A DNA stretch of 64,000 nt, from assembly GCA_029961685.1 (NCBI GenBank), contig JARWKL010000010.1:30778111-30842110 (forward strand). Reading direction: 5' to 3'. The stretch is from Aristolochia californica. Taxonomy: Eukaryota; Streptophyta; Magnoliopsida; Piperales; Aristolochiaceae. Both the position numbers and the translations under genes were made by a program. Shown piece by piece: positions 56,801-64,000 of the stretch (the stretch's first letter is position 1; every line of letters starts with the position of its first letter). The notes under the pieces are model-generated. The model was not told where the DNA came from. It saw nothing but the letters and a program-made list of their open reading frames with translations, and searched no databases.

Positions 56801-59800
56801 GTTCTTTTCTTTTTCTTTTTCCACGTGTATTCAAACAAGAGAAACTATGTTTCTCTTCCATTTTTTCTCTCATTTTCCATGGGCATCGTAACAAGAGAAA
56901 AGAAACCTTTTTTTTCTCTCTCTTTCTTTTCTCTCTCTTTTCTTTTCTCTCCATTTTCTGTGTTCCAAACACAACCATACAGATAAAAGGTTTTTTGAGA
57001 CACAAATTATGCAAGGTCCAAGCTACATAAAAAATCTACAATTTGGACGTTTAATTAGTTGGAAGAATAAGAAGCAAAATATAGTCGCCCACTCACGTAC
57101 AAAAGCATAGTATAGAGCAATGGCTCACACTGCAAGTGAATTAATGCAGGCCAAGAGTGTTCTCTACGAGTTAAACCTATAGGTCACAAACCCATGACCA
57201 TGTATTATGATAACTAGGCATTGCAAGCAATCTGGTGTTTCACAAGCAAACTAACAATATAAAGGTTGACTACCACTTCGTCTGAGATGTTATGATAAGG
57301 AAGTTTGTTACTCCCTCTGTAGGTCAGGTGATCAATTTGGCGACATACTTACCAAAGCATTGGGTAAGCGTGAATTTGGGATATGTTATAACAAGCTAAG
57401 GTTTTTAGACATATATGCTCTAGCTTAAGGGGGTAGTGTTTAAATATTAAGTAGGCAGGATTTGGTCCTTTTAGTATTAGTTTGTAGAAGTGTAAGCAAG
57501 ATTGGGTGATTGTTGGAAGTCTGGTCCAGATCATATGTTATCTTGACATGTAAGAATTTTTAGTGATAAGGGGATTTATGTAATTAGATTCAAAGTCACT
57601 TAAGTGAGAAATAAATAGCAGAGGAGGTCAATTTTTTCCCCCAATCTGAGAGCTGGACAACGCACTCTTCTCATCTCTTTCTTTCTCTATTTTTCTTCTT
57701 TTTTCTCTCTTTTTTCCAACAAGCTTATATTTTTACACCACACTGATTTGTAAACCTGGCTGAGGTCAGTTGAATGTGAAGGTTTAACTTATGTACACCA
57801 GCCTCTTTCACCCATCCTGGTTGAGGTCAGTTGAATGTGAAGGTTTAACTTATGTACACCAGCCTCTTTCAATGCTCTCAAGAAACAAATGATAACTAAG
57901 TGAATTACAAAGTTACAGTAGGAGGTGTATGACTAGAAATGCAATGAAGACCAGAACAGACTTAAAAGGTAGAGACAATGTGGTACTTACAAGAGGCCCA
58001 TCATCACGACCATTGATTCCCAGTAACTGAGAAGCAGGCCTATTTGTTGTTCGGACAAGCACACCTGTAACAGTTGAATTGATCAATATTTTCAGTATTA
58101 AGAAGGAGAAGTGGATAAATCATGCTAAAGCAAAAGTACTCGATTTGAACAAGTTTCATAATAAAAATTAAAAAATGCAAGAAATCTTCAGTCATTAGAA
58201 GTGGGGAAAATCATGCCAAACCAATCACATCTATTCCCTGCCCATGCAAGAAGTGGATAAACCATGCTAAAGCAATAACTGGAGTACTAGATTTGCAGCA
58301 AGTTCCATTAACATAAATTAAAAAAAAAAAAAAAAATGCAACAAGTTTTCAGTCACTAGAAGTGGAGAAAGACATGCCAGACCAATCACACAAGTACTCG
58401 ATGCATAAAGAATTGCAACACCCAGACATTTTCCAATCATCATTGCAGGTATCATACCATTGACTTGAAGATCTGCATGCTGTGGCCACTGCATCCTAAA
58501 AGGAACTTTATCATTGAGAAGAATGCACCAAGCCTACAACATAGTATAAAATCAGATCAGAGTATCATAAAGGTCCCGCCAACTTTCCTTCTTTTTTAAA
58601 TGATGAATGGTTTTTACTGCTTTTTATAAAAAACACAAAAAGAGAGAAGGAAGGCCCCCAAGATACAAATGGAATGAAGAATCCAACCACCAATGATGGG
58701 TGGGATACACTTCCTTTGCCATTACATCAGAAATATTATTAGCAGCTCTCAGCATATGCTGCTAAAGTTTTCAATTAATAATAACTTTACAAGAGAAAAT
58801 GGTTTTTGTATCTGGCACACTTTTTTTTCTGAAAATACGTCTGACACATCATCAGTCTGTATATGATAAGCTGTCTAAATATACATTAACATAAGACAAA
58901 AACAAACCTGAAGATCATATTCTGGTTTCTGTAATAATTCTGTGTCTGCTTTATTCAGGGTGAATGTCTTTTCAACAATCTGTACTGGATTACCTCTGAA
59001 AGATATAAGAAGGAAGATAACATTATGTAAGAGGACCTCCTTTAATATATTTTTAGGACATTTGATCATAAAATTTTCAGAAAGCAATATAAATTGCTAA
59101 ATACACATGGGTCATTTCATACTCCCAAAAAAACACAAGCAAAATTAGTTCCCAATCCGAATCAGTAGCATACTCCAATGTAAGTTTCAATCAATTAAGT
59201 CATAACACCATGCATCAGAAAATGTATACTCAATAGGAGTAGGCACAGGTTGGGCTTACCAAAACCTGAACTCGAACCCAATCCCCTGACCCAAAACCCG
59301 ACCCAAAAAAAACTGAATCGTCAAACCCGACCCTAACCCGATCATCATCTTCGTAACCCCGTCACTGCTCTGTCCCCGTAAACCTGACCCGTCCCCACCC
59401 CATCACTATAAACCCAATCCGTCTCAACCCTATTTTATATCTTTGTCAGGTTCGGGTAGGGTTTTGGAAAACCCATCCCGACCTGAAACCCAGCAGGTTT
59501 TTTTTCCTGCACCGTCCCCGACCTGCGGGGTGAAATTAGAAACCTGAACCCGGATTTTTTAGATCGAATCGGGTCGGGTTCCCCATAAAACCCGACCCAA
59601 TGCCCACCCCTAGTCCTCGATAGAAATAGTAAATGTTCTGTATAATTATCGCGTTTCAGATCCAAACAAAAAGCACATTCATAATAGCCACGTGGACAGT
59701 AACTAAAGTAGCTTTACATGTCTAACTTTGTCATAAAATTATCAAACATGTCATATAGTCAAAGGCTTGACTAATAAGAGATAGCTTAAACAACTCTGTA

Positions 59801-62469
59801 ATGGCTGTCGTGTTGTTATGTAGCTATATAATGGATGCCACACCATAAAAGGAGCAACTACCACTAAGGTCTAGCAGTAGCCAACAAACTCACCCTTCCT
59901 GTGGAATATTTGAAGGGCTCAGCTTCACAGGTAGTAATGTATGCCCCAGAGTCAGCCAAAAACTGTAAATCATACAGACATAGTATTAATTGATTTCTCC
60001 TTGTTGTAAATAAAAGACTCATACTCGGTAAAAGGAATGAAACATACGGGTCGGCTCGGTTGACTCGACAAATTTCACAATAAAATTGAGTTGGGATTTC
60101 CGGTTGGCCACCTTCCATAGGTTTCTCTGGAATAATTACACAATTCAAGTGCTGCCAAACACCACACCGAGGATCCTCACACTGCATTAAGCAAAGCCAT
60201 GAGCAACAAGAAGCATTGTAAAATTTAAAAAACTCTAGACAATTGAAGGGAAGATATTGATGCACATAATATCCATGGGTAAAAACAAATCAGGCACTTT
60301 AAGCATTCCCCGCGATATTGTTTGTAAAAACTAGGAATTATTTTTTATAATGATCTAAAAGCTAGATAGCAAGTTTTAGACAACCATTAAATTAATGTGG
60401 GGCAGATGCTTCAGTACCTTCACAGTAGTGACATTTGGTAATGTGCTTCCACAGGGACAACGAATTTTCTCCACTGGAAAGGAGTCATCTATTTCCTTTT
60501 TGGGCTTTAAAATTGAATTTGAACCATTCTGGCTCTTGGATGCCAGATCAGTAGCCCCATGAACTTGCATCTTTCTGCAAGAAGAGGGTTTAAAGAACAG
60601 TCAGTGGTACTTGTTGATAATGTTTTCCTTAGTATTGATTTTCAACGAACTAAGTAAGAATGTGTAGTGCATACAGACCATCAATACCACCCCCCCCCCC
60701 CCCACCCCCCCCCCCCCCCCCCCCTTCCCCAACACACACACACACATCCACACGATGCCACCCACCCACAAACAAGCAAACACAGTATCTCAAAGATTAA
60801 TTATAACGATAAGAACCTTATTAGAAAACAAGAAAAGCAAAAGAAGGCAGAACCCCATAGAAAAGGTGGGAAGTGAAGAGAAAATAGAAAAACAATTACA
60901 ACAATGTGCAATAATGCATCCCTTCCCAAGCTAGAAAATCTGCCACAAGATAAGCAGAACAGGAGAAGAGTAAACACGTGAGAGTAATAAGTAATACATC
61001 CCTATGTTCACCCTTCTAAGTAAAAATATGTAATACATACAGACCACAATAGACAAACGAACTTATCCACCATTTTTTTATATTTTTACACACCCACAAA
61101 CACACAAACATACAAGAAAGCAAACACAGTATCTCACAAGAACGCACGACTTTCCACCGAAATTAATTCTCTTAATGAAAAGAACCTTATTAGAAAACAA
61201 GAAAAGCTAAAAGAAGGTCAAACCCATAGAAGGGGGAAGCCAAGAAAAAATAGAAAAACAATTAAAACAAGGTGTGACAATACATCCTTTTTCCTAGCTA
61301 GATAATCTGCCATATGGCAAGCAGCACAGAAGAAGTGTAGCCACATGAGAATAATTAGTAGTTTCTACATTTTAATGCTCAATAATCAGGTAATGTTTGA
61401 TAGGAACTTCAGAATCATAATGAGAAAGCTTTATCGGGTCTTAGTGGATGTATTTTTCTACAGACCCCTCAAACCTTGCATGCCCCTTTGAATAAGTGTG
61501 TTTTTAGGAGATGGGTAAAACACTCGCTTTGCTATTCTGTTGAGAACAGATTTTTTGCTATTCCACCTAATCATTGGCAAACATTATATTCTGCTGAGAA
61601 AAATCACAAGCATTTAGATGTAAGTAATAAGCATATCACCGAAAGACTTCAAATAGAAACCTGTTTCTACCTGGACACCTGATGGGCTAAAATTACCAGA
61701 GAAGCAGCCTCCTCCTTCACAGATGATCGAGCCCTAAAGTACAACTTTTGATTTGTTTGGAGTTCAGTTTCAGTCCTTGTATCTTGGAATATGTTCTTTG
61801 CTTTTCTTATGTTGAATAATTTGTTCCCTTGTTGGAAGGTTAAATAAATTTCAGAATTATCTTTTTAAGAAACAGAATAAAAAATTAGAAAACAAAAATA
61901 TTATTTAACAATTAGAAAGCCAGATATACTCTAATACATTTCAAAAAAAATTAAAAAAAGGCAAGTGACAAAACACAGATCACAAGACACCATTTACTAT
62001 TTCAAATAGAAGACATGTCTAGGCTTGTCATTTTCACCAGGCTATCCTTCTACCACTTTACAAATCCAATTGCAATCAAATATTCAGCAAAATCTCATAC
62101 CCATCTCAGAAGAAGGGAAGATTAGCCATTCACTTTACTTCTGTCTATTAAACAGAAAAAGTAAAGGATATGGTCAGTACTTTCACACCTGATTACACAT
62201 TTGTAATGTAATGTGTTGACTTCATTCTTACTTAAGTTTTTTTTTTTTTTTTTTTTTTTTTTTGGTTGTAAAGTAAATATACGTGACAGCAAAGCAAGTT
62301 TGGCTACTCATAATTCATCCCCATTCTCACCCTATCTGCTCAATCCCATCCCTATCCTGAAAGAAGATCAGAGAGAAGCATCCCCCTTGTACAGAGAGGA
62401 CGGCCTGCAAACCCTGCTCCATCCCCAACTCACACCTGAAGTGCAGAGCAGAGAGAGAGTTCCTCCCCT

Positions 62470-62517
<48 letters not shown>

Positions 62518-63642
62518 ACCACTCAGATTGTACAAGAAGAGGTGGGCAACGTCCTCTTTATAAAAGTAAAAAGAAGGCCCCTCCCTCTTTCTCCTACAGA
62601 CAAAAGGCGAAGACCACCTCTTCTCTCCCCAACATCAAGCCCCCCCCTTCCAAAAAAAAAAAAACAGAAAGAAAGACGTATACCATCTTCTTAGGGTGGG
62701 GTCAGCATCCCAGTACCCATGTACAATTTTGTACTAGACCCGACCCCACCCCACAGGGTGATGTGGCATCACTGTTGCCACATTGAGCAACACAAGGTGA
62801 GACTCCCATTTAGCCTAACTTGATGCCATCCCAAAAATGCCACCGATGACTTGATTCCATTTTTTTTTTTTAAAGAAGAAGATGACATCATTTCTCTCTT
62901 TCTTTCTTTCTTTTTTTTTTTTTTTGAAGAAAAAGATGAGTTGATTTCATATGTAGTAGCTAAGGATCAGCTAGTCATATGTTTAGTTAATAATTTTACA
63001 GGTCTACATAGTTTTGAAGTTATTTAACAGGCTTTTATGACCATATGGAAATTTTACGAACTAGCAAAAACTTTTTCTTTACCTATATATTTATCCAACT
63101 ACGAATTATTTAAGGATTTTATAAATTAACCCTTGAACTTTTGATATACCCAATTACCAATCACCTGATTAATCATGATAACAGAAAATCCTTCAATAGT
63201 TATGAAATTTTGGATGGAATAGGTACAAGGTAATTGGGGTGGATAGCTGCAATTGACCTTACTATTCTGACTGTCACCTATTTAGAACCTTTAGACACAT
63301 TCTATATTGGCAAAAGTAAAAGTTAGATATATCCATATGTTAGAAACCTGTATGTATCATCAATGATTTTTGCCACAGCTTCCTTCCCACAAAAATTTTT
63401 CTTCCCCCAACCATGTAATCTAGAGCCTGTGAAGAAAGGAGAAAAAGAAAATCATTACATAAACCGCTAGCATAAAAAATAGAAAAAATTTCTGAATTTC
63501 ATAGTAATTAAAAGTCATCAAAAAAATATTTGATGCTAAAAGTGCAAATGCTACAAATAGATAGAACCTAATGAGAAACACGCAAGACAAATCAGTCACC
63601 TTGATCATCAGAAATCGCACCCAGAATTCTGTCCATAAGGTC
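47743..63642 (-). CDS. SIZ1: SUMO E3 ligase SIZ1 (5'-partial gene, fourteen exons visible)
   Basis: On the minus strand, exons 63642-63600, 63426-63348, 60574-60418, 60181-60048, 59962-59894, 58995-58908, 58533-58458, 58064-57991, 50344-50237, 49820-49662, 49586-49482, 49395-49315, 49218-48039 and 47891-47743 join in frame to 833 residues plus TAG, all with GT-AG junctions. Domains: SAP tail (residues 1-40), PHD finger (about 80-136, C4HC3), PINIT (about 150-290), SP-RING (about 320-385, CVHMGCFD...CPIC), SUMO-interacting motif [11 protein letters not shown] (about 560) and the C-terminal [16 protein letters not shown]. This is the plant PIAS-type ligase that attaches SUMO to nuclear proteins in stress, phosphate and flowering responses (Arabidopsis knowledge). 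Only the N-terminal SAP exon, beyond 64000, is missing; total length should be close to the roughly 880 residues of Arabidopsis SIZ1. The intron 50345-57990 carries a copia cluster. Confidence 0.97.
48039..49218 (-). CDS. SIZ1: SIZ1 large exon with SUMO-interacting motif
   Basis: 1180 bp, acceptor CTAG before 49218, donor GTACGT after 48039. It contains [10 protein letters not shown], the conserved [19 protein letters not shown] block, the [33 protein letters not shown] and EDWISLRLG. Confidence 0.95.
49315..49395 (-). CDS. SIZ1: SIZ1 exon: end of SP-RING
   Basis: 27 codons beginning [11 protein letters not shown], the last Cys pair of the SP-RING, and ending TSM. Phase 0 at both ends. Confidence 0.93.
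49482..49586 (-). CDS. SIZ1: SIZ1 exon: SP-RING core
   Basis: 35 codons, [12 protein letters not shown] followed by [13 protein letters not shown]. It contains the Cys and His zinc ligands of the SP-RING. Confidence 0.93.
49662..49820 (-). CDS. SIZ1: SIZ1 exon: PINIT to SP-RING
   Basis: 53 codons from [20 protein letters not shown] through an acidic [12 protein letters not shown] stretch to LRCP at the SP-RING start. Confidence 0.93.
50237..50344 (-). CDS. SIZ1: SIZ1 exon: PINIT domain
   Basis: 36 codons [12 protein letters not shown]...VRRRTVQQ, phase 0 at both ends. The 7.6-kb intron upstream of it holds the copia cluster. Confidence 0.92.
50937..51237 (+). repeat. Copia cluster outer 5' LTR
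   Basis: About 301 bp, starting TGTTAAATATTGAG, same family as the carrier-intron LTRs read on the opposite strand. The primer-binding site TGGTATTAGAGCAA follows at 51238-51251. Confidence 0.8.
51800..52810 (+). pseudogene. Outer copia gag remnant
   Basis: Pieces of copia gag: [19 protein letters not shown] near 51810, [10 protein letters not shown] near 51945, a YHPF region near 52375 and an eroded zinc knuckle plus DKFGRPAWA near 52690-52780. Frames shift repeatedly. Confidence 0.75.
51985..52370 (-). mobile_element. LINE 3'-end fragment inside copia gag
   Basis: The minus strand encodes an RNase H tail ([24 protein letters not shown]) and a LINE 3' UTR similar to 44072-44291. It separates two gag blocks of the surrounding copia element. 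Ends approximate. Confidence 0.75.
53127..53457 (+). repeat. Inner copia LTR, divergent subfamily
   Basis: About 331 bp from TGTTATTAAGTT to ATTCACA, followed by a primer-binding-like TGGAATCAGAGGA. It shares the general layout but not the close sequence of the LTRs at 50937 and 57437. Confidence 0.7.
53922..54533 (+). pseudogene. Inner copia gag
   Basis: Two open pieces in one frame, separated by stop codons at 54132-54134 and 54198-54200, encode a copia gag (retrotransposon gag family with an N-terminal [20 protein letters not shown] block, MTWLLNSM, then [21 protein letters not shown] and [17 protein letters not shown]). Confidence 0.85.
54590..55260 (+). pseudogene. Inner copia integrase
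   Basis: Translation in shifting frames gives [17 protein letters not shown] (first catalytic Asp region), a degraded D(N)R.EF motif near 54765, a Q-N-G-...K block near 54850 and the [16 protein letters not shown] tail near 55190. Multiple stops. Confidence 0.78.
55300..56560 (+). pseudogene. Copia RT remnant with a 390-bp interruption
   Basis: The PLQVYRRRQ linker (55350) and the NYVSFDLLY region (about 55520) lie before an AT/GA-rich block at about 55645-56035 that interrupts the homology. RT resumes with [16 protein letters not shown] (56070), then jumps by deletion to the [18 protein letters not shown] block near 56220. [10 protein letters not shown] block follows near 56500. Confidence 0.75.
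56588..56976. mobile_element. MITE-like inverted-repeat element inside copia
   Basis: 389 bp bounded by imperfect terminal inverted repeats: GGCCTGTTTAGAACCCAC on the left and, read inward, GGTTGTGTTTGGAACACAG on the right, with similarity continuing into GA-rich subterminal sequence. No protein. No exact target duplication recognised. The family is not assigned with certainty. Confidence 0.65.
57040..57430 (+). pseudogene. Copia RNase H remnant
   Basis: Eroded copia RNase H: a 'YRAMA'-like EQW region near 57115, a CDNQA-like region near 57210, the [15 protein letters not shown] block near 57235-57290, and the [16 protein letters not shown] region near 57350. A TTAAGGGGGTAG polypurine tract precedes the LTR. 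Confidence 0.75.
57437..57737 (+). repeat. Copia cluster 3' LTR
   Basis: 301 bp, TGTTTAAATATTAAG to TTTTACA. Closest to the LTR at 50937, sharing GCAAGATTGGGTG and 'cacttaagtgagaaataaatag'. Confidence 0.8.
57755..57870 (+). repeat. 61-bp direct tandem duplication
   Basis: Two nearly identical copies of a unit with GGTCAGTTGAATGTGAAGG and 'acttatgtacaccagcctctt', starting at 57755 and 57816, beside the copia 3' LTR. Nearly no divergence, so recent. Confidence 0.9.
57991..58064 (-). CDS. SIZ1: SIZ1 exon: PINIT domain
   Basis: Encodes [20 protein letters not shown] then DGPL; donor GTAAGT, acceptor TTACAG. Confidence 0.93.
58458..58533 (-). CDS. SIZ1: SIZ1 exon: PINIT domain start
   Basis: 25 codons plus one base: [20 protein letters not shown] then DLQVN; donor GTATGA. 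Confidence 0.93.
58615..58765 (-). mobile_element. LINE 3'-end fragment, different subfamily
   Basis: The minus strand encodes an RNase H tail ([20 protein letters not shown]) followed by a short A-rich end. More divergent than the other fragments; no target duplication found. Confidence 0.55.
58908..58995 (-). CDS. SIZ1: SIZ1 exon after the PHD finger
   Basis: One base plus 29 codons: [20 protein letters not shown] then LQKPEYDLQ; acceptor TTTCAG, donor GTTTGT. Confidence 0.93.
59234..59612. mobile_element. hAT-like MITE with ACCCGAC subterminal repeats
   Basis: 379 bp in a SIZ1 intron. The left end TAGGAGTAGGCACAGGTTGG and the right end (read inward) TAGGGGTGGGCATTGGGTCG form imperfect inverted repeats of the TAGGGGTGG type. 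Candidate 8-bp flanks ATACTCAA and GTCCTCGA match at five of eight positions. The interior is packed with ACCCGAC/CCCGACC and GGGTCGGG motifs. No protein. Confidence 0.72.
59894..59962 (-). CDS. SIZ1: SIZ1 exon between PHD and PINIT
   Basis: [20 protein letters not shown] then QE; completes the RADPFW junction. Donor GTGAGT. Confidence 0.92.
60048..60181 (-). CDS. SIZ1: SIZ1 exon: PHD finger
   Basis: [21 protein letters not shown] and the start of RADP. These give most of the Cys/His ligands of the PHD zinc finger. Donor GTATGT chosen because it restores the RADPFW reading into the next exon. Confidence 0.93.
60418..60574 (-). CDS. SIZ1: SIZ1 exon: linker and start of PHD finger
   Basis: One base plus 52 codons from [12 protein letters not shown] to [16 protein letters not shown], with the first Cys pair of the PHD finger. 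Acceptor GCAG, donor GTACTG. Confidence 0.92.
60655..61365 (-). repeat. Imperfect direct duplication (about 365 bp) in a SIZ1 intron
   Basis: Two copies with collinear blocks: ATACAGACCA at 60671 and 61037; CACAGTATCTCA at 60781 and 61125; AACCTTATTAGAAAACAAGA at about 60814 and 61183; 'atagaaaaacaatta' at about 60885 and 61251. Indels vary the spacing between 344 and 369. Copy 1 carries a poly(C) expansion that copy 2 lacks. Confidence 0.8.
60690..60724. repeat. Poly(C) tract, 14 + 20 bases
   Basis: C14, a single A, then C20, followed by a CA-rich microsatellite. The second copy of the surrounding duplication has no C run at this place. Confidence 0.85.
61366..63347 (-). other. SIZ1 intron, remaining part
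   Basis: Part of the 2.8-kb intron between two SIZ1 exons. It contains a possible LINE or other retroposed end at 61440-61870 (unconfirmed), a poly(T) run at about 62238-62262, a 47-base poly(C) at 62471-62517 and a (TTTC)n stretch near 62893-62910. No exon found. Confidence 0.5.
62471..62517. repeat. Poly(C) tract, 47 bases
   Basis: Uninterrupted run of 47 C, the longest G/C homopolymer in the window. Confidence 0.85.
63348..63426 (-). CDS. SIZ1: SIZ1 exon: SAP-domain end and linker
   Basis: [20 protein letters not shown] then IDDTY, split codons at both ends. Acceptor TTCACAG, donor GTTTCT. Confidence 0.92.
63600..63642 (-). CDS. SIZ1: SIZ1 exon: SAP domain
   Basis: 14 codons plus one base, [14 protein letters not shown]. 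It matches the C-terminal half of the SAP motif that binds DNA. Acceptor ATGCAG, donor GTGACT. The exon that should carry the start codon and first SAP helix was not found up to 64000. Confidence 0.9.
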
Positions 63643-64000
63643 CTGCATTGCACACAAGGAAAAACATCACTAGGAACCACAATGTAAAGTTAACAGGCAT
63701 AAAAAAAACCAACCATAAAGCGAGAAAAGTTTCCATCTTTGTGCTTTTAATATCATCCAGATATTTGAAACGCACATGACCTAGAGAAAAATAACAACAA
63801 CATAAGTGACACTAGAAATGGTATGTTACTAGATTACTGCAATAAAATACTAGCATTGACTACCAATTAGAGAGTAACCTTTGGCTCAATGACCAACCAG
63901 GGGACTCTAGTGTGTAGTCTTGGGTTCATGTCTGACCAGGACTCACAGAGTAATGCTTGTGTCAACATGTAAGAAAATGAATGAATTGATAGATGATTGA
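63643..64000 (-). other. SIZ1 5' intron, running off the window
   Basis: No exon or TE recognised in these 358 bases. Confidence 0.4.

Larger units (their letters stand above)
50937..57737 (+). mobile_element. Copia cluster in a SIZ1 intron (one or two nested degenerate elements)
   Basis: An outer 5' LTR (50937-51237) with its primer-binding site is followed by gag (about 51800-52810, interrupted by a LINE fragment) and a protease-like start (about 53050). A second LTR (53127-53457) begins an element with gag (53940-54533), integrase (about 54590-55260) and RT (about 55330-56340). RNase H (about 57040-57430) and a 3' LTR (57437-57737) close the cluster. The 3' LTR resembles the outer 5' LTR more than the inner one. 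No matching target duplication was found (TTAAC left, CCACA right), so the nesting order is uncertain. Antisense to SIZ1. Confidence 0.8.

Noticed and set aside
60667..60876. His/Pro-rich ORF over the poly(C)/CA tract
   Set aside because: Low-complexity translation of an intronic microsatellite.
62213..62563. Poly-Pro/poly-Phe ORF
   Set aside because: Produced by the poly(T) and poly(C) homopolymers in a SIZ1 intron.
1..64000. CRISPR arrays, rRNA, tRNA or bacterial-type operons
   Set aside because: None supported. Repeats present are transposon LTRs, microsatellites or simple duplications, and the genes have plant exon-intron structure.

Overview
The window is nuclear DNA of a flowering plant. 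The evidence is three plant genes with canonical GT-AG introns, AT-rich introns, and dense plant-type retrotransposons (L1-type LINEs with a C-terminal RNase H, a Ty3/gypsy chromovirus, Ty1/copia elements, hAT-type elements). The species cannot be named from the sequence. The very large introns suggest a TE-rich genome.

Three host genes are visible. (1) A plus-strand gene, 5'-partial, runs from 6221 (or upstream) to 41069. It encodes an EF-hand mitochondrial carrier of the Arabidopsis SAMTL type. Six exons totalling 1340 coding bases are spread over 34.8 kb, because introns of 14.2, 6.5 and 11.2 kb are filled with transposons. (2) A plus-strand uninterrupted gene at 42201-42899 encodes an LPP-gamma/dolichyldiphosphatase-type PAP2 phosphatase. 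(3) A minus-strand gene, 5'-partial, at 63642-47743 encodes the SUMO E3 ligase SIZ1. Its fourteen exons (833 codons plus stop) join in frame and lack only the first few dozen residues. Its intron 50345-57990 holds a copia cluster. Genes 2 and 3 converge tail to tail across about 4.8 kb.

Transposon layout, left to right: LINE-1 (+, 1-4062, running off the left edge); a minus-strand copia (7051 to about 20570) containing LINE-2 (minus, about 7665-18740), which in turn contains an almost intact Ty3/gypsy chromovirus (+, 8479-15020); LINE-3 (+, about 21150-27340) split by an hAT-like element (25269-26906, 8-bp target duplication); a minus-strand copia (28890-39025, target duplication ATATG) split by a near full-length LINE-4 (+, 31749-38385, about 25-bp target duplication); a copia cluster (+, 50937-57737) inside SIZ1 with its own insertions; and several short LINE 3' ends and MITEs.

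No operon, CRISPR array, rRNA or convincing tRNA was seen, and I found no clearly novel multi-gene system. The strongest unusual signals are the three-level TE nest, an LTR that ends 15 bp from an exon, the antisense orientation of every copia LTR relative to its host gene, a 24-bp minisatellite inside the gypsy LTRs, long poly(G)/poly(C) tracts, and two hAT-like elements built from short subterminal motifs.
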